This document shows, piece after piece, positions 58,001 to 64,000 of a DNA stretch of 64,000 bases. Source of the stretch: a virus; IMG/VR virus record IMGVR_UViG_3300037010_003079, positions 47,734 through 111,733 of that record; one strand, given 5' to 3'. The translations under genes were made by a program, and so were the position numbers. The notes under the pieces were generated by a model that saw only the letters and a list, made by a program, of their open reading frames with translations, did not search any database and was not told the origin of the DNA. Every line of letters starts with the position of its first letter. Positions within the stretch are counted from its first letter, which is position 1.

Positions 58001-58572
58001 CGGAGTCCCGGCGGGAACAACTCGCGCGGCTCAAGACGACGTCGGAGAACGAGCAGATCTTCGAGACCATCCTGGGCTCGGCGATCCAAACGGCAACCGT
58101 CGGAACGCAGGACCAGATGTCCGGCATGACGACCATCCGCGTCATGCTTGGCGACTTGAACAAGCTGGACGACATCAACAAGACGAAGAAGGGCGTCTAC
58201 CTCGACGTCAAGCAGGAGTGGTTGGTCGTGAACTGGGTCGAGGCCTCGCAGGGGCTTTTGGCGCAGACGCGGTACCGCACCGAGACGCCGACGTTCCTCA
58301 AGCAGGTGTCGGAGCGTTCGCCGCATCACATCGGCAACGATGAAGTGAAGCGTGCGCGGGTGCTCGAGCGCCTCGTCGACGTGATGGGCCCCTGTCAACC
58401 CATCGACCTGATCTCCGTGTTCTCGATCAAGCACTTGCTGGACGCGACACGGGCCCGTTATGCCGAAGGAAACGCTAAGGCACCAGCCCCTGGCGATCCC
58501 GAGATCAAGGTGGACGAAGACAAGCCGCAGATCATCGGGAGCGGAACGGACGACGACGACATCATCGTGTAG
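55060..58572 (+). CDS. Primase-helicase fusion
   Basis: 1170 residues from GTG 55060 (AAGGAG nearby). Residues 50-80 form a DnaG/CHC2-type zinc finger: GRCPFHSDGTASF (Cys52, His55) and ARCFGCHK (Cys73, Cys76). A Toprim domain follows, with LSEGEFDAL near 320 and IVPDRDGGGDK near 367. The C-terminal half has a Walker A LNAEHESGKSKFTAG (about 749-763) and CLEEFEDYGG as motif II. An acidic tail ends in DDDDIIV. It combines RNA primer synthesis with unwinding, as in T7 gp4. The region 580-720 is a spacer without recognised motif. Confidence 0.9.
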   Translation: MARKAKGDSKVAFTRLNRVWTDVQNSDWLSWLAEAQPEAAFHSSGPHIKGRCPFHSDGTASFIVTPFKGLARCFGCHKHFVNPIHLIAAVNNTSVSDALVFAKKRWGLSASIPKELFEKVQSHEVYQKNKTALMTFFSTLLFKALGSYAAGTLETDHLNWTKPTLDYLLARRLGESAPNELVAEKDQSDGTFDQFGVWVTLCSRELIGIFPRIVDVENHFGVTSEEYKFFRSYFGKYTEGQTYIGHLVFPYDDTPTSICRFKLREPAKPCVSQAWVEDSYEAEMDGFHGFYGLRYYRTYLSSEDHGMDGPDKGFVGHLSEGEFDALCSIAQQIRRQSDDFIALGLSGSGAQGVDRLLMMGISRAWIVPDRDGGGDKLVARLLDQTKTKALAFRVFTWPEEYVDWRDPTRPDVWIKDPDDAIREIGYPRWVRYITNEKMYESTDVWCYDQFSAEIAKSGTTDVSTISQAAKRWGLYLKDEHVCNAFCVAVAKDHNLDAVILRHDILVKNDNEEEFIKRLHTALLDRYHPVGIQNGEGRKRILSLWNKASRTTDTVVLNDERSAETLVSRQYGPIYDFIKDTVGDPPFIVGDDPEASQFNISMKSKKYREYLNFAFLMMAKGLPSMDHAPIKSQGIHMIESTETRMRSYLVNGRDVYCLTHDGANFTATPLDGPRHEGVIFDNSGAAWIETVVDAKDLTTPVDLVDLFVRVKDMIETGWAFRYQQLDCTFLAAYVMCLAMMNVFTRQTAVILNAEHESGKSKFTAGFVGGGSSSRINIVAHAITMQGYTAASIRQQRNNSSLTLCLEEFEDYGGNDAKSIAVRKVLELCRDLISETAVNWSIGTTTGESRTYHLRFPLVACAIRPLRDAASLSRFVQFELVKDASHKDPVLALAGKFGDHLISKTRHDMVVGLLPYMLRLRQHQAAIEQEYVTGNKLPAHASSRFREAMFPEMAMLKLLDELAKERGGSNPIPNYQTFAYDFAESRREQLARLKTTSENEQIFETILGSAIQTATVGTQDQMSGMTTIRVMLGDLNKLDDINKTKKGVYLDVKQEWLVVNWVEASQGLLAQTRYRTETPTFLKQVSERSPHHIGNDEVKRARVLERLVDVMGPCQPIDLISVFSIKHLLDATRARYAEGNAKAPAPGDPEIKVDEDKPQIIGSGTDDDDIIV

Positions 58573-58574
58573 GA

Positions 58575-58607
58575 TATGTTTATGTCGCCAACATCGGAGG
58601 ACTTGTA
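58575..58607 (+). other. Leader mini-ORF overlapping the DNA polymerase start
   Basis: ATGTTTATG begins a ten-codon frame (MFMSPTSEDL) that ends in TAG just before the polymerase GTG (TAGTG). GGAGG inside it is the ribosome site for the polymerase. It could couple or attenuate translation. Weak evidence. Confidence 0.3.
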
Positions 58608-61565
58608 GTGGCTGCCAAGAAAGACAAGCCTCCGGCGATCTCCGTGGACGATCCGTCCCTGAGCCTGGAGGGTGAATCGAAACAGAAACCGTTCCCCTGC
58701 CGGGGCTGCGACCTGTTCGACAAGGCGTGTGTGAAGGGTCAGGGTTGGCGTGGCAGCGTGGACATCATGTTCGTGTCCGAGTCCCCGTCGTCCTGGTCCA
58801 CCAACAACCAGCAGGTGTTCTACGGGCGCGGTGGACGCATCATCCGTACTCTCTGGAAGGAGTTGAAGGAGCTGGACAAGCGCACGGGCGGAAACCTGCG
58901 CATGGAGTTCCTGACCAAATGGGACACGTACGCCGTCAAGTGTCAGGTCGAAGACGGGCGTGACCAGAGCGCGACTGCGAGTGCCGCGACCATCAAACGC
59001 TGCTCGGACTATCTCCGCCGTGAGTTGAAGGACCACAAGCCGAAGATCGTCGTGGCGTTCGGAGCGACCGCTCTCAAGGCTCTCGGGTATCGCGACAACG
59101 CGTTCATGGAATCGCGCGGGCGGCTTCTCAACATCGAAATCGACGGCGTTGCGTACAAGGTCCTTCCAACCTTTTCGACTAAGCACCTGGTCTCCAAGAC
59201 GGGCCTTTACAACCTGTTCTACGCGGACGTTGTACGCGCCATCCGCATCGCGGGTGGTGTTGATGAAGCGGGGACCAACGCTACGATCGAGGAGATCACC
59301 AAGGACTATCGGATTCCGCAAACGGTTGCGGAGGTCAAAGAGGTCTGTGACACGATTATTGACCATGTAGTCACAGGTGCCAAGACCGCCGCGCAGTGTG
59401 CCATCGCGGTGGATACTGAGACCAACACCGTCAACCCGCATCGCAAGGATGCGAAGGTTCTGTGTGTCTCGTTCGCATGGGACACTGGGTGCGCGACTGC
59501 AATCCCATTGTTCCATCGGGAATCTCCGTGGAGTCCCGAAGAGCTTGAAGAGGTCATCGGACATGTCAAGCGCGTGCTCGAGTGTCCCAAGCCCAAGGTC
59601 TTCCACAACGCCAAGTTCGACCTCAAGTTCCTCGAGCTGCGACACGGCTGGCGCGTCAACAACGTCGCCTGGGACTCGATGCTTGGGGAGCACTTGCTCC
59701 GCGAGGACATGACAGGCTCGTATGGCCTCAAGACGTTGGGGCGCAGCTACTTCCCGATGTTCAGCAACTACGCTGACAAGGTGCAGGAGTTGGCCGAACA
59801 GCTCACCCCGGAAGAGGAGGGGGTGCGCACGGTTCTCGTCAAGGCGCGCAAGGGCAAGCCGAAGAAGGGCATCGCGGGCATCGAAGACGGCCTGACGATG
59901 GAGATGAGCAAGAAGGAACTCGAGGCCTACTTGTTCGGGACCAAGAAGGACCGCAAGAAGCAGGTCTTCGATGAAGGCTACGAGCGCGTGGCCCTCGATA
60001 CGCTGCTCATCTACGCCGCTGTCGACACGGACCTGACGCGCCGTCTTCTGCGTCATCAGTTCGTGCGTATGCAACAAGAAGGCTTCCAGCAGCACGCGCG
60101 TGCGCTCATGGCCTCGCACTGTGTTCCAGCGTCGCGTGTGCTTGGGAGCATGGAGTTCACGGGCTTCCGTGTCGACCGGCCGTACATCGAGAAGCTCGAG
60201 ATCGACCTGAGCAAGATCGTCGATGAGAAGAAGAAGATCCTCGCCGAGATGTGGGATCCCGAAAAGGGGACCGAGTTCAATCCCAACTCGACGGCAGACA
60301 TCGCATACATCCTCTACAACAAGGGGGTGCCTCAGCCAGACGGCACACGTGTCGCCTACGACAACGACTGGCTCGAGCGAAACAAGAAGTCGAACAAGTA
60401 CAAGACCGACAAGAAGATGCTCAAGGCGCTCGTCGAGCGCATGAAATGTCCGTTCTCCAAGACGCTGCTCGAGTATCGGTCGGCACACAAAGCGCTGACC
60501 GGGTTCGTCCACGACATCAAGATGTTGTCGGAGTACGACGGCTATCTGCACACCAGCTTCCACCTGCACGGCACATCGACGGGGCGACTGTCCTCCTCGA
60601 ACGTCAACATGCAGAACCAGCCGAAGAAGCTGGCCGGCGTCAACATCAAGAAAATCTTCATCCCGGATGACCCCGAGGAAGAGCTGATCTTCAACGTGGA
60701 CTGGAAAGGTGCGGAGATTCGCGTGTTCACGGCGTACGCGCCTGACCCGCAGTTGATCAAGGCGCTGAACGACGGGCTCGATGTCCACAGCTGGTTCACG
60801 CAGGAGATCTTCGGCATCCCGTACGAGGAGGTCGAGGCACAGAAGGACATTAGCGACGAGATGGGCAAGACACGCACGACCGTGAAGCGTGTCGTGTTCG
60901 GCATTCTCTATGGTGCGATGGCGAAGAAGATCGCCGAAACAGCCGGCATCTCGGAAGAGGCTGCGCAGAACGTCATCGACAAGCTGTTCAACCGCTTCCC
61001 GTCCTTGCGCGACTACATGGACGAAGTGGTGTCGCAGATCCACTCGAAGGGCTTCGTCGAGACGTTGTTCGGACGCCGCCGTCGGTTCCCGCTTCAGACG
61101 GTCAACGGCTTCTTCCGGGGGCAGGCCGAACGTCGTGGCAAGAACATGAAGATCCAGTCGACGTCGTCGGATATCGTCGTGGCGCAGCTGATCGAGATCT
61201 TCGAGAACATCGGCCAGCTGGGCGGCCGTTGCTGCATCACGGTGCACGACTCGATCGTCGGCACCATCAAGAAGAAGTACCTCCCCCAGGCGCAGGCATT
61301 CTTCGACTACTACTGCGTGGAGCGTGTCAGTCAGAAGTTCCCCTGGCTGCCCGTCGCGTTCGCACACGACGTGAGCGTCGGTCCGAGCTACGGCGAAACG
61401 ATCGCCCTGTCCGACTACATCACCCGGAACCCTCAGAAGGTGATGACGCCCGACGAGGAGTTCCTGGTCGAACTGGACGAGGAATCCCTCAACGATCTGC
61501 GTGAAGACGACGAGGAGCGCAAGGAGCGCGAGGCGATCGCCGAGATTGCAGAGGTCGCGTCGTGA
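58608..61565 (+). CDS. DNA polymerase I with an N-terminal uracil-DNA glycosylase-like domain
   Basis: 985 residues from GTG 58608, with GGAGG seven bases upstream. Residues about 25-245 resemble a family-4/5 uracil-DNA glycosylase: FPCRGCDLFDKACVK (three cysteines), VDIMFVSESPSSWS, KIVVAFGATALKALGYR. Then comes a 3'-5' exonuclease: AIAVDTETNT (Asp269, Glu271), FHNAKFDLKFLEL and YAAVDTDLTRRL. The polymerase domain has motif A DWKGAEIRVFTAYAPDP (Asp698), motif B KTRTTVKRVVFGILYG and motif C TVHDSIVG (Asp881). In motif C the usual Glu is Ser. A basic-acidic tail follows. This is the phage replicase. Confidence 0.93.
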   Translation: MAAKKDKPPAISVDDPSLSLEGESKQKPFPCRGCDLFDKACVKGQGWRGSVDIMFVSESPSSWSTNNQQVFYGRGGRIIRTLWKELKELDKRTGGNLRMEFLTKWDTYAVKCQVEDGRDQSATASAATIKRCSDYLRRELKDHKPKIVVAFGATALKALGYRDNAFMESRGRLLNIEIDGVAYKVLPTFSTKHLVSKTGLYNLFYADVVRAIRIAGGVDEAGTNATIEEITKDYRIPQTVAEVKEVCDTIIDHVVTGAKTAAQCAIAVDTETNTVNPHRKDAKVLCVSFAWDTGCATAIPLFHRESPWSPEELEEVIGHVKRVLECPKPKVFHNAKFDLKFLELRHGWRVNNVAWDSMLGEHLLREDMTGSYGLKTLGRSYFPMFSNYADKVQELAEQLTPEEEGVRTVLVKARKGKPKKGIAGIEDGLTMEMSKKELEAYLFGTKKDRKKQVFDEGYERVALDTLLIYAAVDTDLTRRLLRHQFVRMQQEGFQQHARALMASHCVPASRVLGSMEFTGFRVDRPYIEKLEIDLSKIVDEKKKILAEMWDPEKGTEFNPNSTADIAYILYNKGVPQPDGTRVAYDNDWLERNKKSNKYKTDKKMLKALVERMKCPFSKTLLEYRSAHKALTGFVHDIKMLSEYDGYLHTSFHLHGTSTGRLSSSNVNMQNQPKKLAGVNIKKIFIPDDPEEELIFNVDWKGAEIRVFTAYAPDPQLIKALNDGLDVHSWFTQEIFGIPYEEVEAQKDISDEMGKTRTTVKRVVFGILYGAMAKKIAETAGISEEAAQNVIDKLFNRFPSLRDYMDEVVSQIHSKGFVETLFGRRRRFPLQTVNGFFRGQAERRGKNMKIQSTSSDIVVAQLIEIFENIGQLGGRCCITVHDSIVGTIKKKYLPQAQAFFDYYCVERVSQKFPWLPVAFAHDVSVGPSYGETIALSDYITRNPQKVMTPDEEFLVELDEESLNDLREDDEERKEREAIAEIAEVAS

Positions 61566-61729
61566 TGTGGCTCATCGCATTCCTGGTGGTGGTGCTCCTC
61601 CGGATCCCGCCTGGGGTGTGTCAGGTATCGATCGACCTGGAGGTCACGTGCGGCGGAGACGGCTGGACGTGTGGTCACGAAAAAGATCTCCAGGACCGTC
61701 TTCCGCGCGCCGTCGTGCTTGCTAAATAA
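61565..61729 (+). CDS. Small membrane-anchored or secreted protein
   Basis: 54 codons, ATG 61565 (TGATG with the polymerase stop) to TAA 61727-61729. An N-terminal hydrophobic stretch (MWLIAFLVVVLLRIPPG) resembles a signal or anchor. The rest has three cysteines (VCQVS, VTCGG, WTCGH), suggesting a small disulfide or metal site outside the cytoplasm. Function unknown. Confidence 0.62.
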   Translation: MWLIAFLVVVLLRIPPGVCQVSIDLEVTCGGDGWTCGHEKDLQDRLPRAVVLAK

Positions 61730-61749
61730 ACCTACCTTTCTGGTATAAG
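61716..61749 (+). promoter_or_regulatory. Early-type promoter element (TGCTTGCTAAATAAAC)
   Basis: TGCTTGCTAAATAAAC (61716-61731) matches the element at 52959 in 14 of 16 bases. A TATAAG at 61744-61749 could be the -10. It overlaps the end of the small membrane gene and precedes the DnaQ-type exonuclease by 20 bases. Confidence 0.5.
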
Positions 61750-61768
61750 ATTTCGCAGAGGACCATCA

Positions 61769-62335
61769 ATGCCGCCACGCCCCGCCATGAAGGACTGCAA
61801 CCTCTTCTTCTTCGACTGTGAGACCGGAGGGCTCAACCCCGCCGTCGCTGACATGGTCGAGGTGGCCTGTATCGTGACGGACCCGTCAGGACAACATGTC
61901 CTGAACGAGTACTCCGCCAAGGTCATCCCGAAGAAGCCCGTCGACCCTGGGGCGGCACGCATCAACGGCTACACCACCGAGAAGTGGGCATCGGAGGCCA
62001 TCGACCTCGACATCGCCATGGTGAAGATGTTGGGCTTGGGGCGCGACTCGGTGTTCGTCGCGCACAACACGCCGTTCGACTGGTCCTTCTTCGAGATGGC
62101 GATGGCGCAACGCAGCCAACGCTGGAACGGCGACTACCACAAGATCGACACGGTCGCGCTCGCGACGCCACTGCTCAAGGCAGGTCACGTTCCGAACCTC
62201 AAGCTCGTGACGCTGTCAGCGCACTTCGGCATCGAGCACGAAGCGCACCGCGCGATGGGAGACGCTCGCGCGTGTCGCGAGGTCTACCTGAAGCTGATGG
62301 AGATGTACGTCTCCGTGTTTCCGACCGTACACTGA
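61769..62335 (+). CDS. DnaQ-type 3'-5' exonuclease (DEDDh)
   Basis: 188 residues from ATG 61769 (AGAGG upstream); Met7 is an alternative. The Exo I motif is FFFDCETGGL (Asp16, Glu18). Exo II is VFVAHNTPFDWSFFE and Exo III EAHRAMGDARACREVYLKL, with the DEDDh His. The size fits a stand-alone proofreading or RNase T-like exonuclease. The polymerase already has its own exonuclease, so this could serve DNA end trimming, nucleotide salvage or RNA turnover. Confidence 0.92.
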   Translation: MPPRPAMKDCNLFFFDCETGGLNPAVADMVEVACIVTDPSGQHVLNEYSAKVIPKKPVDPGAARINGYTTEKWASEAIDLDIAMVKMLGLGRDSVFVAHNTPFDWSFFEMAMAQRSQRWNGDYHKIDTVALATPLLKAGHVPNLKLVTLSAHFGIEHEAHRAMGDARACREVYLKLMEMYVSVFPTVH

Positions 62336-62342
62336 CGGCTTC

Positions 62343-62413
62343 TCGCGGATCGTTCAATGGCAGGACAACGGCCTTTGACGCCGTTTATGAAGGTTCGAGT
62401 CCTTCTCCGCGAA
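62343..62413 (+). tRNA. tRNA-Gln (anticodon TTG)
   Basis: Acceptor arm TCGCGGA/TCCGCGA pairs completely. The anticodon stem ACGGC/GCCGT encloses the loop CTTTGAC with anticodon TTG, reading CAA. The T-arm is GAAGG-TTCGAGT-CCTTC. The D-arm is short, with GG in the loop. No CCA is encoded (ACCG follows), so it must be added. Two bases separate it from the next tRNA. Confidence 0.9.
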
Positions 62414-62415
62414 CC

Positions 62416-62488
62416 GGGCTCGTAGCTCAGCTGGGAGAGCGCTAGCTTTGCAAGCTAGATGTCAGGGGTTCGATCCCCCTCGAGTCCA
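62416..62488 (+). tRNA. tRNA-Ala (anticodon TGC)
   Basis: Acceptor arm GGGCTCG/CGAGTCC, D-arm GCTC...GAGC, anticodon stem CTAGC/GCTAG with loop TTTGCAA and anticodon TGC, T-arm GGGGG-region with TTCGATC. This is a standard cloverleaf without encoded CCA (ACCC follows). It ends four bases from the TerL stop codon on the opposite strand. Confidence 0.95.
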
Positions 62489-62491
62489 CCC

Positions 62492-64000
62492 TCACAAGAA
62501 CTTGTAGTTCTGCGTCAGGATGATCCACGCGAACCAGCCGAACAGCTGTGCATGCAGGCAGTCATCGGGCATCGTCGGAGAGTGGCGCCACACCTTGCGT
62601 CCTTGCATCGTGACTTCCTCGTAGACGTTGAGGATGTCGTTGATGGCAGGCTGGGCCTGTTTCAGCATCGGGTAGATCAGCTGCTTGTGCAGGAGCTGCC
62701 GTGCGAAGTTGTCGATCATCGTGGTGCGGTCGGCGTTGTAGACCATGCCGTTCGGGTTCCACTCGTAGGGCTTGGACAGCGCCATGTATCGAATGGAGGT
62801 GACGCGGTGGTCGCCGAGCTTCGCGCGCAAGAACGAGTTGCCGATGGCGCCTTCGCCGGCGTCGCCCACCACCATCTGGACTGCCCAGGCGTTGCACAGC
62901 TCGACGATCTCCTCGACCCACCCGATCGCGTGGCCGTTGGGGAAGATCTTGTAGAAGAGCGTCTTGAGCCGTCCATCGGCTTGCTGGCCCCAGATGTGGA
63001 GCACCGTGCGCGACTTGAACATGCCCTCGCTGCCCTTGATCTCAGCGCCACCGCCAGACCAGTCGACGCCGGCAACCGTGCGCACGATGCCTTCCTTCGA
63101 CAACGGCAGCGGCAGACGTGTCATCTCGTGCTTCTCATCACAGAGCGCCTCGAGGATCTCCTTGGTCAAGAGACGCACGCCTGTCGACGTGCTGACGCCG
63201 ATGCACTCGTTCAGGAAGCGCGACTCGCCGTAGAGGGGCGAGTCCATCTTGTAGAGCAGCTTGTTCCAGCGTTCGATTGCGGCTTCGTACCCTGACGTTC
63301 CGGGCTGCCAGGACGCAGGTACGTTGACAGGCATGATGGCCTGCGAGATGTGAAAACCTTTGATGCCGGCCGCCTTGTCCTTGGACATGTCGACCCACTG
63401 ACCCTTACGCGGATCGAGGTACGTACCACAGCCAATACAGACAGGGCCCAGCTTGCCCAACCCCTTCACGCTATCGATGAACGTCCACTTGTTGCATGCT
63501 TTGCAGCGCATGCACCATTCGGTCTGTGATGACTGGGACCACAAGAATTCGATGGTGTTCTCCATCGTCTTGGGCGTTCCAGCGTAGGCCGAATACTGAT
63601 AGCTCGAGTTGGCCATACATTCCTCGATGACGGGAATGACCGACTCGTAGAGAATGTCTTGCACCTCGTCGAAATTGCAACGATCAGCGGAGTACCCGCG
63701 TGCGCGATCAGGGTCATCGAGCGCATACGTGAACGCCATCTCGGACCCGTTCCTGAACATTCGCAGGAGCACGTTGTCAATGGAGTTCGCGTTGACGAAA
63801 CCCTTCCGAAGGTCTGGGCTGTAGGCGAGAATCTTGGCGACGCGGGTGTGCGAGAACTTACGAGTCTGTTCCTGCGTCGGCGAGACGTAGTAGGACTTGA
63901 AGTTCGGGGTCGCGACGGCCTCCGCGATCATGAAGGCGGCGAGCGTGGTCGACTTGGTGACCTGTCGTCCCGTCTTCAAGAGCAGGCGCGGGTACTTGCC
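62492..64000 (-). CDS. Terminase large subunit (partial, N-terminus outside window)
   Basis: About 503 residues visible; the frame is open to the window edge, so the true start lies beyond. Near the edge GKYPRLLLKTGRQVTKST is the ATPase Walker A-like loop (R-Q-x-x-K-S), and RCNFDEVQDI is Walker B. An inserted zinc ribbon follows (CMRCKAC, then PVCIGCG). The RNase H-type nuclease has VAGVDWSGGG, MVVGDAGEG and MPDDCLHAQLF as acidic sites. It packages DNA into the prohead with the portal encoded at 44451-46241. Confidence 0.92.
   Translation of the reverse strand, partial: GKYPRLLLKTGRQVTKSTTLAAFMIAEAVATPNFKSYYVSPTQEQTRKFSHTRVAKILAYSPDLRKGFVNANSIDNVLLRMFRNGSEMAFTYALDDPDRARGYSADRCNFDEVQDILYESVIPVIEECMANSSYQYSAYAGTPKTMENTIEFLWSQSSQTEWCMRCKACNKWTFIDSVKGLGKLGPVCIGCGTYLDPRKGQWVDMSKDKAAGIKGFHISQAIMPVNVPASWQPGTSGYEAAIERWNKLLYKMDSPLYGESRFLNECIGVSTSTGVRLLTKEILEALCDEKHEMTRLPLPLSKEGIVRTVAGVDWSGGGAEIKGSEGMFKSRTVLHIWGQQADGRLKTLFYKIFPNGHAIGWVEEIVELCNAWAVQMVVGDAGEGAIGNSFLRAKLGDHRVTSIRYMALSKPYEWNPNGMVYNADRTTMIDNFARQLLHKQLIYPMLKQAQPAINDILNVYEEVTMQGRKVWRHSPTMPDDCLHAQLFGWFAWIILTQNYKFL

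Overview
This window is one continuous stretch of a GC-rich genome of a large contractile-tailed dsDNA bacteriophage (myovirus). The evidence is a tail sheath protein, an HK97-type major capsid protein, a prohead protease, a portal, a large terminase and a spike with gp5/VgrG-type repeats. I see no bacterial housekeeping genes and no integrase. The host cannot be named; an Sec/lipobox protein and sigma70-like promoters only indicate a bacterium. Both window edges cut through genes (a P-loop/zincin protein on the left, TerL on the right).

Layout. Positions 1-46241 are almost entirely minus-strand and tightly packed, mostly with ATGA/GTGA/TGATG overlaps. Read in the direction of transcription (high to low coordinates) they are: portal (46241-44451); a giant RNA polymerase gene fusing beta to the N-terminal half of beta' and interrupted by an intein (44041-38633); a free-standing LAGLIDADG endonuclease; small head-associated proteins; the C-terminal half of beta' (36118-34337); more low-complexity virion-type proteins; the prohead protease, itself split by an intein (25061-22224); scaffold-like, decoration-like and major capsid proteins (22166-19151); connector and neck candidates; tail sheath (14260-11855); tube candidate; small membrane proteins; the spike and baseplate-like proteins; then a papain-like protease, a lipoprotein and a holin-like protein. 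Positions 46285-62335 are mainly plus-strand: SNF2 helicase, two Fe-S PD-(D/E)XK nucleases, an HNH endonuclease, primase-helicase, a UDG-DNA polymerase I fusion and a DnaQ-type exonuclease, then two tRNA genes (Gln, Ala). One gene in this block runs the other way: a sigma70-family factor (52802-52011). TerL returns to the minus strand at the right end.

How it fits together. The phage carries the catalytic parts of a multisubunit RNA polymerase (all key active-site residues conserved) and a sigma factor. Minus-strand units are preceded by a recurrent TAT(A/C)AT box, usually after CC, three of them with a TTG-type -35 at 17 bp. The polymerase genes lie among head genes and far from the replication genes, so they may encode a virion-packaged polymerase.

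The most unusual pattern is a short helical motif, roughly A-Y-x-x-G-x-x-x-A-L-x-x-F-x-(L/I/V)-K, in at least fourteen otherwise unrelated minus-strand proteins, usually at the N-terminus but also internally and at a C-terminus. It looks like a shared targeting or packaging tag for head cargo. No stretch longer than 300 bases lacks a gene.
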